From Ahaetulla prasina (taxonomy: Eukaryota; Chordata; Lepidosauria; Squamata; Colubridae), in contig NC_080539.1 in assembly GCF_028640845.1 (NCBI RefSeq), positions 191,031,436 through 191,095,435 on the forward strand: a DNA stretch of 64,000 nucleotides, read 5' to 3'. The stretch's first letter is position 1; every line of letters starts with the position of its first letter. This document shows, piece by piece, positions 32,808-42,178 of the stretch. The notes below the pieces were generated by a model, which was given only the letters and a program-made list of their open reading frames with translations, was not told where the DNA came from and did not search any database. A program made the position numbers and the translations under genes.

Positions 32808-32844
<37 letters not shown>

Positions 32845-32928
32845 GTTTTCTGAGGTTTTTGCGGGTGTTTGTATGTAGATCTTTGGTTATTCGGGTTTTC
32901 TCCCGCGTAAAATTGGAAGTGTCTTGGC

Positions 32929-32962
32929 GACGTTTCGACGAAGTCTCATTCGTCATCTTCAG
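32929..32962 (-). ncRNA. Hammerhead-ribozyme-like motif, minus arm
   Basis: The minus strand reads CTGAAGA, a stem GACGAA, a loop TGAGAC, a stem TTCGTC, then GAAA and CGTC. This satisfies the hammerhead core CUGANGA-stem II-GAAA, with a GUC-type cleavage site after a minimal stem III. Stem II is six perfect pairs. Stem I would be very short, as in the minimal Penelope-type ribozymes. Self-cleavage is untested. Confidence 0.6.
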
Positions 32963-33000
32963 GCTTCAGCTTCGTGCTCCCAGAAGCACAAAGCTGAAGC

Positions 33001-33034
33001 CTGAAGATGATGAATGAGACTTCGTTGAAACGTC
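33001..33034 (+). ncRNA. Hammerhead-ribozyme-like motif, plus arm
   Basis: The plus strand reads CTGAAGA, GATGAA, TGAGAC, TTCGTT, GAAA, CGTC. Core residues match the minus-arm copy. Two C-to-T changes turn stem II pairs into G-U or A-U pairs, so the fold is still possible. It has the same orientation as the copia transcript, so it would be present in copia or read-through RNA. Confidence 0.58.
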
Positions 33035-33340
33035 GCCAAGACACTTCCAATTTTACGCGGGAGAAAACCCGAATAACCAAAGATCTACATATATATATAT
33101 ATATTTATAAAAGAGTTGGTTTGTCCTTGCATTATTGATTCTGTGATTATATTGATTCTGTGCTGCTGGCTTCTGGCTTCTGCTGCATGGGTATTATATA
33201 CATGCATCATGCTTTATATTACTGTATATAAAAAAGTTTCTTTTATACATAAATCCTGCTCAATTATTTATTTGCGTGCTGGTTGGATTGCTGCAAACTC
33301 TAACAAATATCTATGCTCTGTCATTGAGCTGTGATCATTC

Positions 33341-33482
33341 TGGACCTAAAAATAGACACAAAGTTCTCTCAATCACAAGAATTGTCCTCCATTCTCTTTA
33401 TTCATAGTATGGGACCCTAAAAATAAACACAAAGTTCTCCCAATCATAAAACTATTCTCCTCTGTCTTTATTTACATTCTGG
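33341..33482 (+). repeat. Two-copy tandem duplication, about 75 bp
   Basis: 'acctaaaaatagacacaaagttctctcaatcac' is repeated as 'ccctaaaaataaacacaaagttctcccaatcat', and each is followed by 'cctc...tctttatt'. The copies are diverged. Confidence 0.75.
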
Positions 33483-34104
33483 AATAGTCAGATATTGAGG
33501 AATAGCTGAACGAGAGATACATGGACAGACATTATTGTTGATGAGATTTATCCTAGAACTGTTATCACTGGAGGAAAGGGACTTTTACACTGATACTTAA
33601 GATTCCTTCCCTACCCTACCCCATTAGTTTTTTGCAGGGGGGAGTCTCTTGGTTTTTCTCCCTCCTTTCCTTGATTTCTTTCCAAAGAGTCTGCTTGTTG
33701 TCCAACTAAATGTGCTAGAGACAGATGTGTGTTTTAAAGCACAACCTGTTTTGCAAAGAGATGTACTGATATGAGGAAAAGGTCCAAGTGGGTGGAAGGA
33801 TTTTTGACACTCTTTCAAGTTTATTTTCTCAGAATTGGTTCTAAAACTGGATGCAAAGTTCATTAGTACAGAAAATGTAATTGGAGCAAAGAATGAAGCA
33901 AGGGGCTTTAGGAAGACAATATTATGGCAATTCAAGTTTTTGATGAAACTTTCTTGTTTTCCTTATTTTCATATCTTGGCTTTAAATCAACTCAAAGACA
34001 TTACATTTGTTCAATATAATCTGTATATGGGGTATAGGAACTTGTATCACAAAGTTTTGCTATAGTTCAGGTGTTACTGTGCTTAGTAGTGTGATTTTAT
34101 ACTA
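33483..34104. other. No recognised feature
   Basis: AT-rich intergenic DNA. A 103-codon minus-strand frame (33624-33935) has no recognisable motif and I do not support it as a gene. Confidence 0.45.
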
Positions 34105-34330
34105 TTTCATATCGGGTGGGTTCTAATTTTTTTTACTACTGGTTCTGTGGGCATGGCTTATTTTGTGGGCGTGGCTTGATGGTCATATGACAGTGGCTAG
34201 ATGGTCATGTGATTAGGTAAGCATGACCAACTCAGTGTCACTCACATCAAGGGGTGCCTCGCCTGGCCCCTCTCCTCCCAGCCATTCCTTGTCACTCCTA
34301 GCCTCAACGTATCTATAGTTCTGCAAAAAT
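34105..34330. mobile_element. hAT-like fragment related to X1/X2
   Basis: 'ttactactggttctgtgggcatggcttattttgtgggcgtggc' matches the end of X1 and X2. The partner end was not found. Confidence 0.55.
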
Positions 34331-34399
34331 GTTGTTCACCTTATTTCAACTTTATTATCTACATACTATAGATGCACTTTCATGGACCACTGAAAGGAA

Positions 34400-34595
34400 G
34401 AAATGGCTCACATGCTTTGCCCAAGAGTGTGATAGGCCACAGGCTTTTAAGGGGCTGCCAGAAAGAAGGGGGAGCAGTGTATTTTCCAAAGCACCAAGGC
34501 AAAACGAAGCAATGGATGGAAACTGAACAAAGAGAGAAGCAACCTAAAACTAAGGAGAAACTTCCTGACAGTGTGAACCAATATAGGTTTCAGTC
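34400..34595 (+). mobile_element. CR1 3' fragment
   Basis: 'ttccaaagcaccaaggcaaaacgaagcaatgg' and 'gaaactgaacaaagagagaagcaacctaaaactaaggagaaacttcctgacag' are characteristic of the CR1 3' region in sense orientation. There is no tail and no frame. Confidence 0.65.
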
Positions 34596-35184
34596 ATAAT
34601 TTCACATATAAAATAGCCACTCGTGTAATACAACCTGCATATTGTTCAAAACAGTCATTAGTATTATGGCTGATGTTTGACCTAAAATCCCCATTCCCTC
34701 CCCACTCCAGGGGAAGGTTACTTCAAAATCCCCATTCCCTCCCCACCCCACTAATCTGCTCTGGGAAGGAATCAAACTCCTCCCTCTTCATTTCCCAAAT
34801 AAAATATTACTCATAAGAAAAGGCGCCCACATAAGCAAGGAAAAACCAAGCTGCTAACAAGGAACCTTCCTGGAATTCCACATTCCTGCCAGCTGCATAA
34901 AGGAAACTTTGTAAGCAGAAAACAGCTACCGGTGCTTAGAGATAATAGAAAGTGGAAGCTGGAAGTTCGGCTCCATTTACAAGCAGACAGAAAACTCATT
35001 CAAGACAGGATATTTCACAATGGAAATTGCCCAAACCTTTTTAGAAACACAAAGCCCATGTTGTACAAACCCCAAAACTTCAAAAACAGAACCATATAAG
35101 AATTCATCCTCTTATCCAGTTTGTTGTTCAACTGACCCAAAAACGAACTGCTTCTGCAAGTAAAAACCTTCCAGCAGCTGCATC

Positions 35185-35490
35185 AATTTAAAGCGACAGT
35201 GTCTTTTTCCCCCCACTTCTTTGCCATGTGATCTCCTGGTTGAGAAGCAAGTCCTGATTTTTCATTCTAGCCGATCAGTTGGGAGGCTTCTTGGCTTTTC
35301 AATTTAAAGCAATGGTGTCTTGGTTTTTTTCCTCTTCTTTGTCAAGTGAGTCCTGATTTTTTTCTTCTAGATGATCAGCTGGGAATCGGGAGGCAGCAAT
35401 AGATTGGTATCTATTGATATCCAAAGAAGATATCCTCCATATGATAGATTGATATCCAAAGAAGATATCCTCCATTCCCTCCAACCAGAT
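35185..35490 (+). repeat. Imperfect tandem duplications
   Basis: A block beginning 'caatttaaagc(g/a)a(c/t)(a/g)gtgtctt' and ending 'gatcag(t/c)tggga' occurs at about 35185-35283 and again at 35300-35385. Just right, 'gatatccaaagaagatatcctccat' occurs twice (35417 and 35451). Nothing else is recognised in 34611-35750. Confidence 0.65.
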
Positions 35491-35961
35491 AGCAGCACCA
35501 GCCACAACCAGAGCACAAAGTAGAGCAAAGTCCAATTTGGCTAATGACCTAACCCAGGCATTGAGGGCAGCCCTGTCCAAGGGCTAGTGATTCACCAGAG
35601 GATGTCTCCTTGTGCGATGGCTTTACTTGGGTCGGAAGCAAACTTTATGTGCCTCCGAATCAAAGATCCCTAATTCTACAACACAGCCACAACTCCCAAA
35701 AAACTGTGGGGAATTTTGGCTTTGTAAAAACCATGCATGTTGTTAGGCGGCCATTTTGATTGCCAAGCATGAAAAAAGACATAGAAGGATAAGTGGCTAG
35801 TTTTTGAATCTTTTAAAACATTTTCTATGAAATCTCTATAATTGTTCATAATTAAAAATGTCACTAAATTCAGTGTCACTATTTCATAATTAAAAATGTC
35901 ACTAAATTCAAACAATTTGTCAGCCTCCGCTTCTATATTGCTTGCTTGCTATGGCTGCCAT

Positions 35962-36290
35962 TGTAACGGGGGGAGGGAGGAGCTGTCTTGGTTGTTGGGA
36001 GGGGCGAAGCGAGCTGGTGGGGATGTCTTGTAACAGGGAGTGAATACCAGAAGGATGGGAGCTGCACCCCACATGACCCCCTGGTGAAATGTGGATTGGA
36101 TAATTCTGACTGGACCCTGGGAGGGGGAGGGTTTTGGGGAATGTTTTCTATACATGATTTTCACTCCTATTGCCTCAGACCTTGCTTTTCCTTGATTGCA
36201 TTCAATTCATACTCAGTAAAAGTACCTTTCTCTACGAAAATAGAGTCAGGGTTTTTCTTTCTTGAGTACTGAAAGGAGGCATATCTAACA
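35962..36290 (+). repeat. Probable solo LTR in the hAT fossil
   Basis: Starts TGTAACGGGGGG and ends ATATCTAACA. Its right half has a retroviral-LTR look: 'cctcagaccttgc', 'cagtaaaagtacc', 'gagtcagggtttttctttcttgag'. Flanks CCAT and CAAT match at 3 of 4. It interrupts the hAT coding sequence near its C-terminus. Confidence 0.5.
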
Positions 36291-37434
36291 CAATTGTTCT
36301 TCAGTTTCTGCCCATGGAACTACTACTTCTTCAATATTCCAGTAATCTAGCTCCAAAAAATTGAGAAATCATAATTTATTTGTGTCTTGCAATTGGCTAT
36401 CTGTTTTTAAATGTTCACAATCCATTAGTCTTTTCTTCAAATTTGTTTGATGTTTTCCAAAAGTCTTTCCTGAGAAAGTCCAACAAATCAATGATTTTGA
36501 ACAAATTTTATATTTTTGAAGGTTTCTAAAGTAATTATTCCATCAACCTTTTTTTCGTATGGACCCTTTCCCTGTTTAAGCATTTTAAATGCTTTAATTG
36601 ACCTCAGCACAAGTTTTTCAGCCTTTATGATGTCTGTATTTCTTCCTTGCAGTGCATTTGACAGAAGAGAAATTTCATCTAAAATATTGATCATCAATGC
36701 CAAATCACTTATAAAATATATATTTTCAAGACAGGCAGCCATACCTGAGTATTATTCATTTGCATGAAAATACTGATGTAGCACTGGATAAGCACACCAC
36801 ACAGTTAGGGTTGACCTTAAACTACAGGCAGCCCATTTTGTCCCAAAACTCTACCAATTTTTACGATTTCAATTCCAAGTTGCTCAGATATTTTGAAAAG
36901 TTCCATTTGGCTCTTACAGGATTTATGAAAAGTGGTGTGTAGCTTGTCAATAAATACTTTAAAATGATTTAGTTACTTAATTTTCTTTATGGAGTCATCT
37001 AAAACAAGTTGGAGGCGATGATTTAAGCAGTGCCTTATTATGAAGTTTGGAGACTTTTGCTATTCTAGTGCTCATCCAGATTTTCTCCCAAGCATAATGT
37101 TGGCACCATCAGAGTAAAATGCTATTAAATATTTTTGTAGATAGTCCATAGTAAACCCAACATTATGTAAACTTTCCAAAACTGAAGAACATATTGTCTC
37201 TGCATCTTGTTTTTCCAATTCAACAAGCTCAGCAAAAATTGTTGATGGGTTATCTGAATCCTTAACTTTTACAAAAACTATCACAACTGGTTTGCATGAT
37301 AGCATTGAAGCTTCATCAATAATCAAACATATTTTCAGATTCCGTTCAATAATGCTAGTAAACATTTCAGTTTTTATTTCTTTTGCAATGAAATCAACTA
37401 TTTTCACTGCAGTTGACTGTGAATGCAATCCTAC

Positions 37435-38049
37435 TGTTGTGGTCCACCAGCAGCCTGTGGAGCTGGCAACGGAGTCGGACAGCGATGAGGCTGAGGAAGA
37501 ACATGGGCCAGTCCTGGAGGCTGGGGAAGGCCCGGATGAGGGCTCTGCGTCAGAGGCAGAGATGGGGCCAGCGCCATCTGGGAGTGAGGTGCGGACTCTG
37601 GAGCCTCCAGAGACTGACAGTAGTGAGGCAGAGGAACAGGAGGAGCCTGTTCCTAATGCACACATGAGAAGAGCTACCAGAAGGCAGGAGCAGTTAAAGC
37701 AAAGAGGATGACTCGGGAATAGGGCCAAGAGATGATTGGACCCTCCCATAAGGCTTAAAAGACCAGCATCAGCATTTGGGCTCTTCATTGGAAAACAACG
37801 TTGATAGCCTTGCTCCTTGTCTTGCTGCATTTATTTCTTGTCTTCTGCTTTTGAACTTTTGCCAAGAAAAGCCTTTGGCAGTTTGCCTAATTAGACCAAG
37901 GTTGGTGATAAGATTGAAGAATTGTGTTATGAAGAATTTGCTTTGATTTAGTTTGGACAACGCTGAGAATGAGTTAATTCTCAGCTGTTCTAATAAAGTC
38001 TTTATTTTTGAACTGATTGTGTTTACTACTACCTACTTGGGCCTGGGTA
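37435..38049 (+). repeat. Solo LTR in the hAT fossil, 5-bp TSD
   Basis: A 615-bp insertion between CCTAC at 37430-37434 and 38050-38054. The hAT reading resumes in frame on either side of the duplicated GTAGG (VG codons on the minus strand), which confirms the insertion point. It contains TATA-like 'aaggcttaaaag' and a polyadenylation-like 'ctaataaagtc'. A truncated relative is at 38985-39455. The 139-codon plus frame inside (37292-37711) crosses the junction and is not a gene. Confidence 0.82.
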
Positions 38050-38984
38050 CCTACTCCCATATCTAGTCCATTTTCATTTTGCATTTCTATCTCATCTTCT
38101 GTGACTGAAAATGGTTTACATCTTTGTGCCAGACTGTAAACTGTAATTAATACTCTTCAATTAATAGATAAATATTTTTCAGTTATTTTATCTACTGCTT
38201 TTGTTACAGCATCCTGCTCTCCTTGTTTTAAGTTCTCTCTGCGAAGGGTGTGAACTGTTGGTGTAAAATGTTCTTTCATTTTTTTTCCCTAAGAGACACT
38301 TGTTGTACTTCTTCTTTTTCCCTGCTGCCTCAATCTTGAAATGTTTCCATTCTTTGGAACACCTATTCTCTATTATGAAGTTATGTTTTGCGCAGTACTT
38401 GCAACCTATTTTTTTTTTTGTTTGAAACTTCCAGTCCCTCATACTTCTCTTGAAAGTTGCTATATTGTTGCAATGTCCATCAGTCAGGAAGATCAGGAAG
38501 ACTTTCAATTTTGGAGATTGACTTGCTGCTTTCTCCAAGTTCAAGTGGTTGCAGTAGTGTTTGTGGTGCTTGTGACAGTTTTGGATCCAATTCTATTATA
38601 TCTGATTGTTCCAATCTTGGTTTCTTGCTGAAGAAAACGGTCAAACTCTGTTGCTTTTTCATCCTGTTAAAGGCCACTACTGCAAAAGAAATAAAACAAT
38701 ATTGTGCTTTGGACTCGAGTGTGGTTGTAAGCTGAGAACTAAAGGTAACAGAAGGGATCTCTCTTTTCACCCAACAATGTACAGTCTTTTCAGGATGTGA
38801 TTGGAGTCCAACAAACAAGAAAGATATAGTTTTTCATCTAAGAAGTTAGATCAAGAAGAATGAATTTCATAGGTACATTTACAGAGCAATATTAAATTCT
38901 TTTTCTGAAATTTATTCCTCAATTCAAAAAACAGGAATATATGAATTAGGTTCAGTATTTAGGTCAGCTTGTACTCAAGTCAAC

Positions 38985-39455
38985 TAGGAGGCAGCGATGG
39001 GTCCAGGACCATCTGGGAGCAATGCGCGGACTCCGGAGCCTTCAGAGGCTGACAGCAGAGAGGCAGAGGAGCCTGTTTCTTGCGAAGAGCTGCCAAAAGG
39101 CAAGAGCAGCTAAAGCAAAAAATGACGACTTTGGAGTAAGGCCAGGAGATGATTGACCCCTCCCATAAGGCTTAAAAGAGCAGCAGCAGCTCTTGGGTTT
39201 CAATTGTTGCTGCAATTGTTTCTTGTCTCCTGTTTCTGAACTTCGTGGGGTTCTTGCCAAGAAAAGCCTTTGGCAGGGTGCCAAAGAAGACAAAGGTTTG
39301 TGATAAGACCGAAGGACTTTTTATGAATGACTTTGTTTTGGACTTAATTTGGACTAAGCTGAGAATAAAGTAATTCTCAGCTGTTCTAATAAAATATGTT
39401 TGTTTATGACTGATTGTGTGTGGTAATAACTACTTGGGCCTAGGTCACAAGTATG
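38985..39455 (+). repeat. Second LTR of the same family, 5'-truncated
   Basis: Matches the 3' four-fifths of 37435-38049, including 'ccctcccataaggcttaaaag', 'gccaagaaaagcctttggcag' and 'ctcagctgttctaataaa'. It ends 'acttgggcctaggtcacaagtatgtaaca'. The first ~120 bp are missing. Between 38691 and 38984 I see nothing recognisable. Confidence 0.75.
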
Positions 39456-39489
39456 TAACACAATTGCAAACTACTTGGCCTGTAGTATG

Positions 39490-39720
39490 TTGTTGTTGTT
39501 AGTTGCGAAGTCGAGTCCAACCCATTGTGACCCCATGGACAGCGTTCCTCCAGGCCTTCCTATCCTCTACCATCCTCTGGAGTCCATTTAAGCTCACGCC
39601 TATTGCTTCAGTGACTCCATCCAGCCACCCAATTCTCTGTCGTCCCGTTCTTTTGCTCTCAATCTTTCCCAGCATTAGGCTCTTCTCCAGTGAGTCCTTC
39701 CTTCTCACCGAAACGAAAGT
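39490..39720 (-). mobile_element. BovB/RTE 3' fragment, minus strand
   Basis: The frame 39499-39708 (minus) reads MRRKDSLEKSLMLGKIESKR, then GRQRIGWLDGVTEAIGVSLN and AWRNAVHGVTMGWTRLRN. This is the end of the BovB (RTE clade) ORF2 protein. The nucleotide word 'gcgaagtcgagtccaaccca' is its well-known 3' end. BovB is best known for transfer between squamates and ruminants. Confidence 0.88.
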
Positions 39721-39965
39721 TCAAGACCTTGCCCACTTCTCCCACATGTCCACCACTGCTCCAATCTGTTCCTTCATGTACAGAAGACAACCTCCACTTT
39801 CTTCTCCGCACAGCTGTTGGACACTATGGCCTTGAACTTCTCTGCAAAGTTTTGTTATGGCTAATTCTTCTTCACTCATGCAATCCTCCCTCCCAACTTC
39901 CCACGCTACGATTGTGGCAGGCCTGATTCCTGAAGGCACCAAGGTAATATGGCTTCCAGGCCTGA

Positions 39966-39967
<2 letters not shown>
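39721..39967 (-). repeat. Ty3/gypsy-type LTR fragment
   Basis: The right end 'taatatggcttccaggcctgaca' matches the LTR terminus at 62771-62793 ('taatatggtttccaggcctgaca'). The left limit is undefined where it meets BovB sequence. It is followed directly by a (tc)n run. Confidence 0.5.

Positions 39968-40051
<84 letters not shown>
39968..40051 (+). repeat. (CT)n/(ATCT)n microsatellite
   Basis: About 45 bp of (tc)n followed by about 38 bp of (tatc)n, starting at the end of the LTR fragment. Confidence 0.97.
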
Positions 40052-40053
<2 letters not shown>

Positions 40054-40074
40054 CCCCCCCCTTTTTGTACTGTC

Positions 40075-40440
40075 CATGGGGTTTTCCGGGAGAAATACCT
40101 CTGGAGGTAGTGACAGGTTTTATTTTCCGGGGCTCCAAGATCACCACAGATGGGGACTGCAGCCAAGAAATTAAAAGACGCTTGCTCCTGGGGAGGAAAG
40201 CACTGGCAAATCTAGACAGCATACTAAAAAGCAGAGACAAAAAGTGCCAACAAAAGTGTGTATAGTCAAGGCTATGGTTTTCCCAGTTGCAATGTATGGC
40301 TGTGAAAGTTGGACCATAAGAAAGGCTGAGTGCCAAAGAATTGAGGCTTTTGAACTCTGGTGCTGGAGAAGACTCCTGCGAGTCCCTTGGACTGCGAGGC
40401 GAACAAACTAGTCAGTCCTAGAGGAGATCAACTAACTAAC
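40075..40440 (+). mobile_element. BovB/RTE RT C-terminal fragment, plus strand
   Basis: The plus strand encodes GSKITTDGDCSQEIKRRLLL, GRKALANLDSILKSRDKK, then after a frameshift near 40250 TVKAMVFP-like and CWRRLLRVPWTAR-like words ('tgctggagaagactcctgcgagtcccttggac'). This is the BovB region immediately upstream of the segment at 39490-39720, which lies in opposite orientation. One element with an inverted 3' end, or two insertions, would explain it. Confidence 0.82.
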
Positions 40441-40565
<125 letters not shown>

Positions 40566-40947
40566 ATTTGTTTCCCTTCACATTCAGAACTACTGTTTCT
40601 CTCAATTCAGTTCCAACAGAAGCTTCTTTCTTATTTTGAGGAATTTTTACAATAAACAAATCAATTGGCACATTCATTGACCTTACATTTCGGCATGAGC
40701 TAATAAAAAGCCTTGTTATCACTAACAAGACAAACCTCTTTCTTGTATCTTCTTGGGATGCGCAGTATGTGCCAAAAGGAGGCTTGGGAAGTAGAACAGT
40801 GAGGGGGGATCATCTGAAGGACCAGAATAAAGCAGGAAGGAACTGTTGATCTGCATGCCAACTCCATTCCAACTGATAGATCAGATTTTTAAAAATCTTT
40901 TGCTGTTTTGTACAGGTCTATTGATCTCCAGGAAGGAGTGCCTAGAG

Positions 40948-41194
40948 CAGTGATGGCTAACCTTTTCGGCACCGAGTGCCGAAATGAGTGTGCCGGAACC
41001 CGCATGGGCACACGCGCCATCACTAGCTGCTCTTCTGGGTTCTGGTGCGCGCATGCGCGCCAGCCAGCTAGTCTTCACGTGAAGAGCAGCTGGCCGCCAC
41101 ACATGCATGCGCTGGAACCCAGAAGAGCAACTAGCGACAGCGCGTGTGCCCACACTGGGGGCTCTGCATGCCAGAGGCCTAGAGCCCATCATGG
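40948..41194. mobile_element. hAT MITE, 8-bp TSD, internally palindromic
   Basis: GCCTAGAG at 40940-40947 and 41195-41202 brackets a 247-bp element starting CAGTGATGGCTAACCTTTTCGG and ending in a decayed complement ('cccatcatg'). Inside, 'agctgctcttctgggttctggtgcgcgcatgcgcg' pairs with 'catgcgctggaacccagaagagcaact'. Non-coding. Confidence 0.8.
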
Positions 41195-41202
41195 GCCTAG
41201 AG

Positions 41203-42178
41203 CTTCCCAATTCTGCCCTCTTATAAATTATTGAGAACTATTGATTGTTGTTTTCCTTTCCCTCTGGGTGGGAGGGAAAGGAATACACCTTAAAGCAGCC
41301 ATGAGGAATTGCTTTCCAAGTTTGAGTTTATTCTTTTTTATAAGTTCTTAAGCAAAATTTAGATTGTATGAAGAATTAGTGTAATGATTCAGTAATTTGT
41401 ATATTCTTTTATATCTCCCTTCAAACTTTTTAGCACAGTGTCTCTTTACATAACTGTTCACATAGAGCTCTTAGAACTTAAACTGCCTCATCTGCAGCTT
41501 TAATTAATTCTGTGGTCTTTTCATCTCTGTGTGCTTTCCTATTTGATCGTCTGTGGCCTGACATATCTTATTTTTCTAATGGCATTAGTTCCTGAATATA
41601 TTAGTTCTCAAAAAATGCTTCTTTTATTCTATAAGACCCTTTTAAAGGTTTTTGACGTAGCCTTTCAATCTTTAATTTCATATGTCTCTATCAGATCTCT
41701 TCTGTAATAATTGTTGAGTCATTCTGCCCTAGCCAGAAATCCTCCCATGATCTGTTTGATCTTAAAATATTTCTCATTTTTCTTCCCTTTGTTATCTGTT
41801 TGATCTTAAAATATTTCTCATTTTTCTTCCCTTTGTAATTTGTTGACATGCTTGGTCCAGCTATCTTTTCTTCCTTAGAAGTCTGTTCAGTCATTGTAGA
41901 TCTGTGTAGTGGCCCACCATTTTCTCTTTGCTTTTCATGATTTTGGAACTTTATGAACCCAGTCCTATTTGGACCTTCTGTGTTTTGAAATTTGAGGGTT
42001 TTTGTTAACTCCAGTTTTCACAGTGTCTCTTCCTGGGTCTCTTCAGGTTTATTTTTAAAAAGTTAATATATACTAAATATGTTACCTATTTTACAATTCT
42101 ATATTCTCTAAGTCAAATTTATTCTAATAATTCATGATCTTTTCATAGTCTGCTTTCTAGTTGATTTGATTACACATC
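41203..42178. other. No gene; one 45-bp tandem duplication
   Basis: AT-rich intergenic DNA. At about 41751-41840 the unit 'tctgtttgatcttaaaatatttctcatttttcttccctttgt' occurs twice in a row, almost identical. Nothing else is recognised. Confidence 0.6.

Larger units (their letters stand above)
32845..33090. mobile_element. Palindromic, probably Penelope-like terminal pair
   Basis: 32873-33090 is a near-perfect inverted repeat of about 109 bp per arm centred at 32981/32982, with only a few mismatches. The left side extends 28 bp further ('gttttctgaggtttttgcgggtg'). It lies in (at)n DNA. Each arm contains a CTGAAGATGA...GAAACGTCG motif typical of hammerhead ribozymes in the terminal repeats of Penelope-like elements. 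The head-to-head arrangement fits that group, or a foldback MITE derived from it. Confidence 0.6.
21601..33305 (+). mobile_element. Ty1/copia LTR retrotransposon with nested insertions
   Basis: A 5-bp duplication AATAT (21596-21600 and 33306-33310) brackets two related LTRs (21601-22469, 32568-33305). Next to the 5' LTR is a primer site complementary to initiator tRNA-Met. Before the 3' LTR is the purine tract 'gaagggaggag'. Between them, in order, lie copia gag, gag-pre-integrase, integrase and RT/RNase H remnants, which is the Ty1/copia order. Insertions make up most of the 11.7 kb: an ERV-like LTR in the 5' LTR, two hAT elements (one carrying a LINE that carries an L1), and a palindrome in the 3' LTR. 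All coding frames are broken. Confidence 0.9.
32568..33305 (+). repeat. Copia 3' LTR with microsatellite and palindrome
   Basis: Starts TGTCAGTGTAATTATGAGC after the purine tract 'gaagggaggag' and ends GCAAACTCTAACA before the AATAT duplication. Relative to the 5' LTR, the short (ta)n TATA region has become a (tg/ta)n microsatellite (32682-32845) followed by a palindromic insertion (32845-33090). Outside these, the two LTRs match closely. Confidence 0.9.
35760..38690 (-). pseudogene. KIAA1586-like hAT transposase fossil, cut by two LTRs
   Basis: Minus-strand pieces in order resemble the hAT-derived KIAA1586-like protein family. An N-terminal region spans 38480-38690, followed by DGHCNNIATFKRSMRDWKFQ and a zinc-finger-like CKYCAKHNFIIENRC near 38410. 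Then CKPFSVTEDEI precedes a solo LTR. After it come STAVKIVDFIAKEIKTEMF, IIDEASMLSCKPVVIVFVK and DGANIMLGRKSG (37072-37430). Two in-frame stops then precede IIRHCLNHRLQLVLDDS. SDLALMINILDEISLLSNAL lies at 36488-36742. Reading reaches 36291, where another LTR sits. The C-terminal part (RDFIENVLKDSK) may continue at about 35760-35955. Stops and insertions mean no function. Confidence 0.75.

Noticed and set aside
32581..33017. Tyr/Val/Cys/Ile-rich frames near the copia 3' LTR
   Set aside because: They translate (tg/ta)n microsatellite.
32873..33090. CRISPR-like repeat
   Set aside because: A single large palindrome in a eukaryotic retroelement, with no spaced direct repeats.
33624..33935. 103-codon minus-strand frame as a small gene
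   Set aside because: No motif, no start context and no repeat or exon structure to support it.
37292..37711. 139-codon acidic plus-strand frame
   Set aside because: It crosses the junction between hAT antisense sequence and a solo LTR, so it is not one gene.
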